A stretch of 62,401 nt of DNA, from positions 1-62,401 of the forward strand of contig CASFCH010000063.1 in the NCBI GenBank assembly GCA_949293315.1, written 5' to 3'. Below the pieces are notes generated by a model. It searched no databases and was not told the DNA's origin. It saw only the letters and a list, made by a program, of their open reading frames with translations. Below are positions 50,288 through 58,373 of the stretch, one piece after another. The position numbers were made by a program, and so were the translations under genes. This DNA comes from an uncultured Oscillospiraceae bacterium (GTDB lineage: Bacteria; Bacillota; Clostridia; Oscillospirales; Acutalibacteraceae). Positions within the stretch are counted from its first letter, which is position 1. The number at the start of each line of letters is the position of its first letter.

Positions 50288-50314
50288 GAGGCGCACCGGA
50301 TCCCCGTGCGCCTC
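50288..50314 (-). terminator. Second hairpin between mreB and mreC
   Basis: Stem GAGGCGCAC (50288-50296) with GTGCGCCTC (50306-50314), followed on the minus strand by CCCCTTTT. It lies 50 bases before the mreC start. Confidence 0.6.
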
Positions 50315-50352
50315 GATGGGCCGCCGCCCCATGCACTCGCTGATAAGCAAAA

Positions 50353-50378
50353 CGGCAAAACCCGACCGGGTTTTGCCG
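50353..50378 (-). terminator. First hairpin after mreB
   Basis: Twelve-base stem CGGCAAAACCCG (50353-50364) with CGGGTTTTGCCG (50367-50378), followed on the minus strand by TTTTGCTT. The loop is only two bases, so two stem pairs probably open. It lies 13 bases after the mreB stop. Confidence 0.65.
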
Positions 50379-50390
50379 AATGAGCCGGAA

Positions 50391-51392
50391 TCAGTCCGCC
50401 AGATCAAGGGCCTTCCCGGATTCCAGGCAGATCCCCGTGCCGTCCACCACGCAGTCGAGCGGATTTTCCGCCACATGGACGGGCATCTTTGTCTCCACGG
50501 AGATCAGGCGGTCCAGGCCGCGCAGCAGCGCGCCGCCGCCCGTGAGCATGATGCCGTGGTCGATGATATCCGCGGCGAGCTCCGGCGGGGTCTTCTCCAG
50601 GGTGGCGCGGATCGCGTCGAGAATCTGGTTGACCGGATCGGCCAGCGCCTCGCGGATCTCCTCGCTGGTGACCTCGATGTTCTTCGGCAGGCCGTCCATC
50701 AGGTTGCGGCCCTTGACGTCGAGCGCGCCCTCGCCCTCATACGGGTAGGCGGAGCCGATCTTGATCTTGATATCCTCGGCGGTGCGCTCGCCGATCAGGA
50801 GGTTGTACTTCTTTTTAATGTAGGCGATGATAGACTCGTCAAAATTGTCGCCCGCCACACGCGCGGAGCGGGAGGTGACGATGTCGCCCAGGGAGATGAC
50901 CGCCACCTCGGACGTGCCGCCGCCGATGTCGACCACCATGCTGCCTGTCGCCTCGGACACGGGCAGGCCCGCGCCGATCGCAGCCGCCATGGGCTCCTGG
51001 ATCAGGCTGACGTATTTGGCCCCGGCGCTGCGCGCCGCATCGTGCACGGCGCGGCGCTCCACCTCCGTGACGCCGGAGGGGATGCAGATCATCACGCGCG
51101 CCTTGCTGAACGGAGAGCCGCTGATCGCGCGGTGAATGAACTCCTTGAGCATATCGGCCGTAATATCGAAATCTGCGATCACGCCGTCCTTCAGCGGGCG
51201 CTCGGCCACGATGGAGCCGGGCGTGCGCCCGATCATCTCCTTGGCCTCCGTGCCGACTGCCACAACCTTGTGCGGGATCGTGCGCACGTCCACCGCCACG
51301 ACGGAGGGCTCACGGATCACGATGCCCTTGCCCTTGACGAAGACGAGCGTATTGGCAGTGCCCAGATCAATTCCTATATCCTGAGAAAACAA
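50391..51392 (-). CDS. mreB: Rod shape-determining protein MreB
   Basis: A 333-residue bacterial actin that directs lateral wall synthesis. It begins with the short amphipathic-type [19 protein letters not shown] including phosphate-1 loop DLGTANT (about 8-14). [15 protein letters not shown] (phosphate 2, about 158) and [12 protein letters not shown] (adenosine motif, about 284) follow. The start is TTG at 51392, seven bases after AAAGGAG. It has its own promoter. Confidence 0.97.
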   Translation of the reverse strand: MFSQDIGIDLGTANTLVFVKGKGIVIREPSVVAVDVRTIPHKVVAVGTEAKEMIGRTPGSIVAERPLKDGVIADFDITADMLKEFIHRAISGSPFSKARVMICIPSGVTEVERRAVHDAARSAGAKYVSLIQEPMAAAIGAGLPVSEATGSMVVDIGGGTSEVAVISLGDIVTSRSARVAGDNFDESIIAYIKKKYNLLIGERTAEDIKIKIGSAYPYEGEGALDVKGRNLMDGLPKNIEVTSEEIREALADPVNQILDAIRATLEKTPPELAADIIDHGIMLTGGGALLRGLDRLISVETKMPVHVAENPLDCVVDGTGICLESGKALDLAD

Positions 51393-51438
51393 CTTAAAAA
51401 CTCCTTTCAGTCCTGACGCAATTCAAACATATATTGTT

Positions 51439-51467
51439 ATTATAACCTCTCGACTGATATTTCTCAA
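51439..51467 (-). promoter_or_regulatory. Promoter of mreB
   Basis: Minus-strand -35 TTGAGA (51462-51467), a 17-bp spacer and -10 TATAAT (51439-51444), in the gap between maf and mreB. Confidence 0.85.
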
Positions 51468-51495
51468 CTGTATTTTTGCCAAAAGCGAAAATCAT

Positions 51496-52062
51496 TTATC
51501 GCGGGAAAATTGAAAATTCTTCCAGAATTTGCGCCGTGCGGCAGAGGGGCAGCCCCATCACGGCGTAGTAGTCGCCGTCGATCCGCCGGACGAACAGCCC
51601 GCCGCGCCCCTGAATGCCGTAGGCGCCCGCCTTGTCCATCGGTTCTCCGGTGGCGATATAGGAGCCGATCTGCGCCGGCGTCAGTGGGAGAAATTCGACC
51701 TGTGTGGGCACCACGTCGCATACCTCCCGCCCGCCGCCGCAGACGCAGACGCCCGTGTACACGGTGTGCGTGCGGCCGGAGAGCAGCTGCAGCATGCGGG
51801 CCGCATCCGCCGCGTCCCGCGGCTTGCCCAGAATGAGATCGCCGGGTGCGACGAGCGTATCGGATGCCAGCACCACGTCCTCCGGGTAAAGTCGGGCCGC
51901 GGCGCGCGCCTTGCGCAGCGACAGCTCGTGGGCGGCGTCGCGCGGGCGCGTTCCGCGCGGCAGGGATTCATCCACATCGGCGGGGCGCACCAGAAAGTCA
52001 AAGCCCGCGTTTTTTAAGATTTCCGCCCGGCGCGGCGAGCCGGACGCGAGGATCAGTGCCAT
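51496..52062 (-). CDS. maf: Maf-type nucleoside triphosphate pyrophosphatase
   Basis: A 188-residue house-cleaning enzyme hydrolysing dTTP/UTP or modified nucleotides. The signature ASGSPRRAEIL (about 6-16), VLASDTLV (about 64-71) with the catalytic Asp, and GIQGRGGLFVRRIDGDYYAVMGLP (in two blocks, about 148-158 and 159-171) are complete. It lies 16 bases after dut, in the frequent maf-mreBCD arrangement. Confidence 0.94.
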   Translation of the reverse strand: MALILASGSPRRAEILKNAGFDFLVRPADVDESLPRGTRPRDAAHELSLRKARAAARLYPEDVVLASDTLVAPGDLILGKPRDAADAARMLQLLSGRTHTVYTGVCVCGGGREVCDVVPTQVEFLPLTPAQIGSYIATGEPMDKAGAYGIQGRGGLFVRRIDGDYYAVMGLPLCRTAQILEEFSIFPR

Positions 52063-52078
52063 GCTTCTCCCTCCCCGA

Positions 52079-52525
52079 TCACAGCCTGCCCGTGGAGCCG
52101 AAGCCGCCTGCGCCGCGCTGCGTCTCGTCGAGCGCGTCCGTCTCCTCCACCGCCGGATAGCAGACGGGCATCACCACAAGCTGCGCGATCCGCTCAAAGG
52201 GCTGTACGGTGTAATCCTGCGCGGAGGCATTGAAGATCCCCACGTGAATTTCCCCCCGGTAGTCCTCATCGATCACGCCCACGCCGTTGGAGAGGGCGAT
52301 GCCGTGCTTGGTTCCCAGGGAGCTGCGGGCAAAGATGAGCCCCACGCTCTGCGCGGGCAGGGCGGCGGCGATCCCGGTCGGGATCAGGACGCGCTCGCCG
52401 GCTTTTACCGTCAGGGGTTCGTCCATGCAGGCGGTCAGGTCCAGCCCGGCGCTCTTCTCCGTGGCGCGCTGGGGAATGACGGCGTTCGGGCGGACCTTTT
52501 TCAGCTTTAAAATGTTCTGTTCCAT
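52079..52525 (-). CDS. dut: dUTP diphosphatase
   Basis: A 148-residue trimeric dUTPase. The five family motifs are present in order: AGLDLTA (about 25), RSSLGTKHG (about 65), GVIDEDYRGEI (about 82), ERIAQLVV (about 107) and RGAGGFGSTG (about 137). The start at 52525 follows AAGGAGG; the frame is open to 52573 without a site. The gene heads a dut-maf unit transcribed away from infC. Confidence 0.95.
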   Translation of the reverse strand: MEQNILKLKKVRPNAVIPQRATEKSAGLDLTACMDEPLTVKAGERVLIPTGIAAALPAQSVGLIFARSSLGTKHGIALSNGVGVIDEDYRGEIHVGIFNASAQDYTVQPFERIAQLVVMPVCYPAVEETDALDETQRGAGGFGSTGRL

Positions 52526-52564
52526 GGGGGCCTCCTTGCTCAAAATGCGGTTGAATTTGTTCCA

Positions 52565-52593
52565 GTATATCATAAAACTGCGCGGGACGCAAA
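52565..52593 (-). promoter_or_regulatory. Promoter of dut-maf
   Basis: Minus-strand -35 TTGCGT (52588-52593), a 17-bp spacer and -10 TATACT (52565-52570). It is divergent from the infC promoter 22 bases away. Confidence 0.7.
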
Positions 52594-52614
52594 AGAAACC
52601 GCCCTGCCGGCGCT

Positions 52615-52643
52615 TGACAAACGGCGCGGACTGTGGTAAAATA
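52615..52643 (+). promoter_or_regulatory. Promoter of infC-rpmI-rplT
   Basis: -35 TTGACA (52615-52620), a 17-bp spacer and -10 TAAAAT (52638-52643). Transcription would begin near 52650, giving a leader of about 165 bases. Confidence 0.85.
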
Positions 52644-52649
52644 CTTCCC

Positions 52650-52815
52650 GCACAACAAAGCAGAGCTTACCGTCTCTCACCTTGGCCGGGCCTTTGACCC
52701 AGCGGGTCTGATATTGGCAGATACGCCCTTTGGGCGGTGCTGCGGTATTGGAGTGGACGGAGCAATTCTGCCCGCTTTTCTTTTTGTTGTCTATCAAAGT
52801 TTGGAGGTGCTGAAC
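52650..52815 (+). ncRNA. infC leader with probable L20-type attenuator
   Basis: The leader contains GGCAGAT (52716-52722), which can pair with ATTCTGCC (52765-52772) around an inner GCCC/GGGC hairpin. It is followed by CGCTTTTCTTTTT (52773-52785), giving a terminator. In Firmicutes the infC operon leader is a binding site where L20 promotes premature termination; position and structure fit. Confidence 0.65.
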
Positions 52816-53331
52816 ATTAGCAAGGAACTTCAGATCAACGAAGAAATCCGTGACGGGGAAGTCCGCCTGATTTCCGAGACCGGGGAGCAGCTGGGCATCA
52901 TGTCCGCGCGTCAGGCGCTGGAGATCGCCGCGGCAAAGGATCTGGATCTGGTCAAGATCGCGCCGCAGGCCAAGCCGCCCGCGTGCAAGATCATGGACTA
53001 CGGCAAGTACCGCTTCGAGCAGTCCAAGCGCGAAAAAGAGGCCCGGAAAAATCAGCGGATCGTGGAGACGAAGGAGATCCGGCTCTCGCTCAATATCGAC
53101 ACGCACGATTTTGAGACGAAGACCGGCCATGCGCTGCGTTTCCTCAAGGGCGGCAGCAAGGTGAAGGTATCCATCCGCCTGCGCGGCCGCGAGATGGCGC
53201 ATCAGGGGCTGGGGATCGACATCATGAAGCGCTTTGCCCAGGCCTGTGCGGAATTCGGATCGATCGAGAAGCAGCCGAAGTTGGAAGGGCGTTCCGTGTA
53301 TATGTTCCTGGCTCCGAAGCAGGCAAAGTAA
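52816..53331 (+). CDS. infC: Translation initiation factor IF-3 (ATT start)
   Basis: A 171-residue factor that prevents subunit joining and proofreads the start codon. The start is ATT at 52816, eight bases after GGAGG, giving the usual SKELQINEEIRDGEVRLI opening. The frame upstream lies in the leader. AUU start codons are known for infC in E. coli and other bacteria and allow IF-3 to repress its own translation. RRFKVPQ-like KVKVSIRLRGREMAH (about 115-129) and the C-terminal domain are normal. Confidence 0.95.
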   Translation: MSKELQINEEIRDGEVRLISETGEQLGIMSARQALEIAAAKDLDLVKIAPQAKPPACKIMDYGKYRFEQSKREKEARKNQRIVETKEIRLSLNIDTHDFETKTGHALRFLKGGSKVKVSIRLRGREMAHQGLGIDIMKRFAQACAEFGSIEKQPKLEGRSVYMFLAPKQAK

Positions 53332-53356
53332 GAGATATTGAAGGAGGAAATCCAAA

Positions 53357-53554
53357 ATGCCGAAGATCAAAACACACAGTGGTGCGAAAAAGCGCTTTAA
53401 GCTGTCCAAGAACGGCAAGCCGATCCGCGGCCATGCCTACAAGTCCCACATCCTGACCAAGAAGAGCACCAAGCGCAAGAGGGGGCTTCGCAAGACCTCC
53501 GTTGCCGACAAGACAAACGTCAATCAGATCAAACGTCTGATCCCCTACAAATAA
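53357..53554 (+). CDS. rpmI: 50S ribosomal protein L35
   Basis: A 65-residue very basic protein. [20 protein letters not shown] and the [16 protein letters not shown] segment are diagnostic, and the length is canonical. It lies 25 bases after infC, with AAGGAGG as ribosome site. Confidence 0.97.
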   Translation: MPKIKTHSGAKKRFKLSKNGKPIRGHAYKSHILTKKSTKRKRGLRKTSVADKTNVNQIKRLIPYK

Positions 53555-53606
53555 GCGGGACGTCTCTTGGATCTTTATCACTGAAAATAAACGGAGGTAG
53601 CTTTAA

Positions 53607-53963
53607 ATGGCACGTATCAAGGGCGCGATGATGACGCGCAAGAGAAGGAAGAAGACTTTAAAACTCGCCAAGGGTTATTTCGGCGCGAAGAGCAAGCTCT
53701 TCAGGACCGCCAAAGAGGCCGTGATGAAGTCCGGCCAGTACGCCTACATCGGCCGCAAGCAGAAGAAGCGCGACTTCCGCCGCCTGTGGATCGCCCGCAT
53801 TTCCGCCGCTGCGAAGCTCAACGGCATGAACTATTCCACCTTCATGAACGGCCTGAAGAAGGCCGGGATCGTTCTCAACCGCAAGATGCTTTCCGAGATC
53901 GCTATCGCAGATCCGGCCGCTTTCACCAAGCTGGCCGAAAAGGCGAAGGCAGCCCTGAAATAA
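53607..53963 (+). CDS. rplT: 50S ribosomal protein L20
   Basis: A 118-residue early-assembly 23S rRNA-binding protein that usually also represses this operon. The N terminus ([20 protein letters not shown]) is the basic extended arm. [19 protein letters not shown] and [16 protein letters not shown] are conserved. ACGGAGG precedes the ATG. Confidence 0.97.
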   Translation: MARIKGAMMTRKRRKKTLKLAKGYFGAKSKLFRTAKEAVMKSGQYAYIGRKQKKRDFRRLWIARISAAAKLNGMNYSTFMNGLKKAGIVLNRKMLSEIAIADPAAFTKLAEKAKAALK

Positions 53964-54025
53964 GAGGGGTCAGGTTTGGCAGTCGCCGCCTGACAGCGTG
54001 CGGCTGATAAAACGATCAGTCCAGA

Positions 54026-54057
54026 CACGCCCGATTTGACGTCGGGCGTGCTTTTTT
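54026..54057 (+). terminator. Terminator of infC-rpmI-rplT
   Basis: Nine-base stem CACGCCCGA (54026-54034) with TCGGGCGTG (54042-54050), then CTTTTTT. Confidence 0.9.
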
Positions 54058-54079
54058 ATCACAGGGAGGAGGGGGATCC

Positions 54080-54874
54080 GTGGCAGAAAAACTGACTTCC
54101 GCCGCCAATGAGGCGGTCAAGGCGGCGGTGCGCCTGCGTGACAGCGCGCGCTTCCGCCGGGAGAGCGGCCGCTTTTTCCTGGAGGGGGCCCGCTTGTGTG
54201 CGGACGCCGCGGGGAGCGGATGTACGCCGGCGCAGGTGTTCTATACCCTGGAGGCCGCAGAGCGCTATGCGGACTATCTGGCCGTGCTGCTGCCATCCGC
54301 CCGCCGCGCCTGTGAAATTGCAGGACCTGTGGCGGAAAAGCTGGCCGATACCCACACGCCGCAGGGGGTGTTCGGCGTGTTTGAGATCCCGCCCTCCGGC
54401 GGGGAGACGGAGCCGCCAGGCGGGGCCTGGCTGGCGCTGGAAAACATTCAGGATCCAGGCAATCTGGGCGCCATCAGCCGCACGGCGGAGGCGCTGGGCG
54501 TGCGGGGCGTGGTCCTGAGCGGCTGCTGCGACCGCTACAATCCCAAGGCGCAGCGCGCGGCGATGGGCTCCCTGCTGCGGCTGAACCTGATTGGAACAGA
54601 CGATCTCCCGTCCCTGCTGACGCGCTGTGCGCAGCGCGGCTTTCGGACCTACGCATCCGTCCCGGACGCGGGGGCGCTCGGCGTGACGCAGGCCGATTTT
54701 TCGGGTGACGTGCTGGTGGTGATCGGGAATGAGGGCTCCGGGATCACCCGCCGCACCCGGGAGACGTGCACCGGCCTGATCACCATCCCCATGGGCGGGC
54801 GGGCGGAATCGCTCAACGCGAACTCTGCCGCCGCCATCCTAATCTGGGAAATGATGCGCGGGAGGGTCAAATGA
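54080..54874 (+). CDS. TrmH/SpoU-family RNA 2'-O-methyltransferase
   Basis: A 264-residue SPOUT methyltransferase with an N-terminal RNA-binding domain (about 1-100) and a C-terminal knotted domain. The three SpoU motifs are LENIQDPGNLGAISRTAEA (about 119-137), VVIGNEGSGI (about 214-223) and IPMGGRAESLNANSAAAI (about 236-253). The substrate is a 23S rRNA or tRNA ribose that cannot be named. The start is GTG 54080 after GGGAGGAGGGGG. It overlaps dprA by 4 bases. Confidence 0.9.
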   Translation: MAEKLTSAANEAVKAAVRLRDSARFRRESGRFFLEGARLCADAAGSGCTPAQVFYTLEAAERYADYLAVLLPSARRACEIAGPVAEKLADTHTPQGVFGVFEIPPSGGETEPPGGAWLALENIQDPGNLGAISRTAEALGVRGVVLSGCCDRYNPKAQRAAMGSLLRLNLIGTDDLPSLLTRCAQRGFRTYASVPDAGALGVTQADFSGDVLVVIGNEGSGITRRTRETCTGLITIPMGGRAESLNANSAAAILIWEMMRGRVK

Positions 54875-56100
54875 TGACGGATACGCTGTACTGGTGCTGG
54901 CTCCAGCAGGCGCTGCACTGCGGCGCGCGCGTGGACGAGGCGATCGCCGCCTTCGGATCCCCGCGCAGGATCTATGAGGCGTCCGAGTACGAGCGGCGAA
55001 TTTCGGGCGCTTTCACGGTCCGGCAGATCGAACGCCTGTCCGCCACACCGCTGGGTGGGGCGGAGGAGATCCTGAAAACGTGTGAAAAATATGCGGTGCA
55101 CACCGTGACGCCGGACGATCCCTGCTATCCGCCCCGCCTGCGGGAGCTGGCAAATTTCCCGTGTGTGCTCTACGTGCGCGGGGACCCGGCAGTGCTGGGG
55201 GAGGAGCTCTCGCTGGCGGTGGTGGGTGCCCGTCAGGCCACGGAATATGCGTCCGGGGCCGCCCGGGCGCTCGCAGGGGCGCTGGCGCGTTCCGGGATGG
55301 TGATCGTCAGCGGCGGCGCGCTCGGGATCGATTCGGCCGCGCACCGCGCTGCGATCGACGCGGGCGGAAAAACCGTCTGTTATATGGGCTGCGGCTTCGG
55401 CGTACACTATCTGATGGCCAATTCCCCGCTGCGCCGCGAGATTTCACAGCACGGGGCGCTCGTGTCGGAATTCCCGCCGGGGACGCCTGCGGGGAAGTCC
55501 ACCTTCCCGATCCGGAACCGGCTGATCGCCGGGAGCAGCCTGGGCACGCTCGTGATAGAAGCCGGGGTGCACAGCGGATCGCTCATCACCGCCGCATGTG
55601 CGCAGGAGCTGGGGCGGGATGTCTTCGCCGTGCCGGGGAATATTCTGACCTCCACGTTCGAGGGGGCCAATCAGCTCATCCGGGACGGCGCCAAGCCGGT
55701 CTTTTCCGCACGGGATATTCTGGAGGAATATGCGGCGCGTTTCCCGGGCAGGATTGATCTGACGGCGGCCGATGTGCCGCTCGCCCCGCCCCTTGAACAG
55801 CCGGCCGGACCTCCCGCCCGGCGCCATGGCAGGACGGCCCAAAAGCCCCGCGGGCAAGCGCCTTCCCCGGCGGAGGAGGTTCCGGATCCCGCATGTACGG
55901 TCCGGCCGCTGCCGGCGGACGCATCGCCGGAAATGCGGCGGATCCACGCAGCGGTCGCGGACGCGCCGCTGCGCGCGGATGAGATCGCCCGGCGGACGGA
56001 TTTGCCCATGCGCACGCTGCTGCGGGTATTGACACAGATGGAGGTTATGGGCTATATTGTTCAACAGCAGGGCAAACAGTACCTGGCAGTCAAAGAATAA
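54871..56100 (+). CDS. dprA: DNA-processing protein DprA
   Basis: A 409-residue protein that loads RecA on incoming single-stranded DNA during transformation. The Rossmann core shows LAVVGARQATEYA (about 112), VSGGALGIDSAAHRAA (about 146) and FPIRNRLIAGSSLGTLVIEA (about 212-231). It has an N-terminal SAM-like region and a C-terminal winged helix (about 345-409) after a proline-rich linker. The ATG overlaps the methyltransferase stop. A dprA gene does not by itself show competence. Confidence 0.95.
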   Translation: MMTDTLYWCWLQQALHCGARVDEAIAAFGSPRRIYEASEYERRISGAFTVRQIERLSATPLGGAEEILKTCEKYAVHTVTPDDPCYPPRLRELANFPCVLYVRGDPAVLGEELSLAVVGARQATEYASGAARALAGALARSGMVIVSGGALGIDSAAHRAAIDAGGKTVCYMGCGFGVHYLMANSPLRREISQHGALVSEFPPGTPAGKSTFPIRNRLIAGSSLGTLVIEAGVHSGSLITAACAQELGRDVFAVPGNILTSTFEGANQLIRDGAKPVFSARDILEEYAARFPGRIDLTAADVPLAPPLEQPAGPPARRHGRTAQKPRGQAPSPAEEVPDPACTVRPLPADASPEMRRIHAAVADAPLRADEIARRTDLPMRTLLRVLTQMEVMGYIVQQQGKQYLAVKE

Positions 56101-56123
56101 TCCATACAGATGAGGGTAACGAT

Positions 56124-58373
56124 ATGTCAAAGCTTGTAATCGTGGAGTCGCCGGCCAAGGCGAAGACCATTCAGAAATATCTGGGGAGCGGCTATGAGGT
56201 GACCGCCTCCATGGGCCATGTGCGCGATCTGCCGGAGGCGCGCCTGAGCGTGGACGTCAAAAATGATTTTAAACCGACCTATGAGATCATCAAGGGGAAG
56301 AGCGCGCTCGTCAAGGAGCTGAAAAAGGCCGCGAAGGAGAGCGACGGCGTCTACCTTGCGACCGACCCGGACCGCGAGGGGGAGGCGATCTCCTGGCATC
56401 TGGCGTATATTCTCGGGCTGGACCCGGAGAGCCAGGACCGCGTCACGTTCAATGAAATTACGAAGGACGGCGTCCGGCACGGGATGGAAAACCCGCGCAA
56501 GCTCGATATGGATCTGGTGGACGCGCAGCAGGCGCGCCGCATTCTGGACCGGCTGGTGGGCTATAAGCTCAGCCCCTTCGTCTCGCAGAAGATCCGCCGC
56601 GGCCTCTCCGCCGGGCGGGTGCAATCCGTCGCGGTGCGGCTGATCGTCGACCGCGAAAAGGAGATCCGCGCCTTCCAGCCGCAGGAGTACTGGACCGTGG
56701 ACGCCAAGCTCATGGCCCCCGGCTCCCGCAAATCGTTTGACGCCGCCTTTTACGGCTACGTGGGCGAGAAGAAGGCCGAGCTAAAGAACGAGGCGGAGGC
56801 CAACGCCGTCATCGAGCGGGCGGAGAACGGCGAATGGATCGTCCGGTCCATCAAGAAGGGCACGCGCAGCAAGCGGCCGAGCGCGCCGTTCATCACCTCC
56901 ACCCTCCAGCAGGAGGCGTCCCGCCGCCTGGGCTTCCAGTCCAAGCGCACCATGAAGGTGGCGCAGGAGCTGTACGAGGGCGTCGAGGTGGCGGGGATCG
57001 GCTCCGTCGGTCTGATCACGTATATGAGGACGGACTCCACGCGCCTGTCCGATCAGGCGCGCGCGCAGGGCCGCGAATATATCGAGAGCACCTACGGCGA
57101 AAAATACTTTGCCAAAAAGCCGCACTTTTTTAAATCCGGCAAAAACGCGCAGGACGGCCACGAGGCGATTCGCCCCACCATGCCGTCCCTGACGCCCGAA
57201 CAGGCCAGGGCGAGCCTGACGAGCGATCAGTATAAGCTCTATAACCTGATCTGGCGCCGCTTTATGGCCAGCCTGATGGAGAGCTGCGTGCACAACACGG
57301 TCAAGGCCAATATCGAGGTGAACGGCTGCGTGTTCACGGCCGCCGGATACACCGTCAAATTCGACGGCTTTACGGCCGTGTACGAGGACCTCTCCGATGA
57401 GAAGGAGACGCAGCTCCCCGCGCTCAAGGAGGGCGACACCGTCCGCAAAAAGGAACTCGCGGGCAACCAGCACTTCACCCAGCCGCCCGCCCGCTATACG
57501 GAGGCTTCCCTCATCAAGGCGCTCGAGGAGAACGGCATCGGCCGCCCGAGCACGTATGCGGCCATCATCTCCACCATTCTCTCGCGCGGCTATGTGGAGC
57601 GCAATCAGAAGCAGCTCGCGCCCACGGAGCTGGGCGAGGCGATGACGGGCCTGCTCGAGGAGCATTTCCCCAAAATCGTCGATACCAAGTTTACCGCCGG
57701 CATGGAGACCAAGCTCGACGACGTGAGCGTCGGCAAGCAGGACTATGTCCAGATGCTGCACGACTTCTACGGCGACTTTGACAAGACGCTCTCCAAGGCC
57801 AAGAAGGATATGGAGGGCGTCAAGATCAAGCTGCAGGAGGACCAGACGGATATCCCGTGCGAGAAGTGCGGCCGCATGATGGTCATCAAGACGGGGCGGT
57901 TCGGCAAATTTCTGGCCTGCCCCGGGTACCCGGAGTGTAAAAACGCCAAGCCGCTCGTGCAGGAGATGCCGGGCGAGTGCCCGCGCTGCGGCGGCAAGAT
58001 CGTCCAGAAGCGCTCCAAGCGCGGCCACACGTTCTACGGCTGCGGGAACTATCCGGACTGCAACTTTATGACCTGGTATATGCCCACGGAGGAGAAGTGC
58101 CCCGTCTGCGGCAAGACGCTCTTTAAAAAGCGCGCCAACCAGCTGATCTGCCTCAATGAGCAGTGCAGCACCTACGTCAAGGAGGAGCCGCGCACGCGCA
58201 AGGCCAAATCGGAGGACGGCGGTGCAGAGGAGAAAAAGGCCGCGAAAAAGACGGTGAAGAAAACCGCTGCAAAGAAAACGGCATCCAGGAAAACCACGGC
58301 AAAAAAGACCGCCTCTAAGGCCAAAACATCTGCCGCCAAAAAATCCAAGGCAAAAGCGGAGGAGGAGGCATGA
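56124..58373 (+). CDS. topA: DNA topoisomerase I with lysine/alanine-rich tail
   Basis: A 749-residue type IA topoisomerase that relaxes negative supercoils. The Toprim domain has VESPAKAKTI (about 7-16) and ATDPDREGEAISWH (about 79-92). The active Tyr is residue 300 in GLITYMRTDSTR. Three C4 zinc modules follow (from about 577, 618 and 656). The last 50 residues are a histone H1-like tail of repeated KKTAAKKTA-type units. Stop and trmFO start overlap (ATGA). Confidence 0.97.
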   Translation: MSKLVIVESPAKAKTIQKYLGSGYEVTASMGHVRDLPEARLSVDVKNDFKPTYEIIKGKSALVKELKKAAKESDGVYLATDPDREGEAISWHLAYILGLDPESQDRVTFNEITKDGVRHGMENPRKLDMDLVDAQQARRILDRLVGYKLSPFVSQKIRRGLSAGRVQSVAVRLIVDREKEIRAFQPQEYWTVDAKLMAPGSRKSFDAAFYGYVGEKKAELKNEAEANAVIERAENGEWIVRSIKKGTRSKRPSAPFITSTLQQEASRRLGFQSKRTMKVAQELYEGVEVAGIGSVGLITYMRTDSTRLSDQARAQGREYIESTYGEKYFAKKPHFFKSGKNAQDGHEAIRPTMPSLTPEQARASLTSDQYKLYNLIWRRFMASLMESCVHNTVKANIEVNGCVFTAAGYTVKFDGFTAVYEDLSDEKETQLPALKEGDTVRKKELAGNQHFTQPPARYTEASLIKALEENGIGRPSTYAAIISTILSRGYVERNQKQLAPTELGEAMTGLLEEHFPKIVDTKFTAGMETKLDDVSVGKQDYVQMLHDFYGDFDKTLSKAKKDMEGVKIKLQEDQTDIPCEKCGRMMVIKTGRFGKFLACPGYPECKNAKPLVQEMPGECPRCGGKIVQKRSKRGHTFYGCGNYPDCNFMTWYMPTEEKCPVCGKTLFKKRANQLICLNEQCSTYVKEEPRTRKAKSEDGGAEEKKAAKKTVKKTAAKKTASRKTTAKKTASKAKTSAAKKSKAKAEEEA

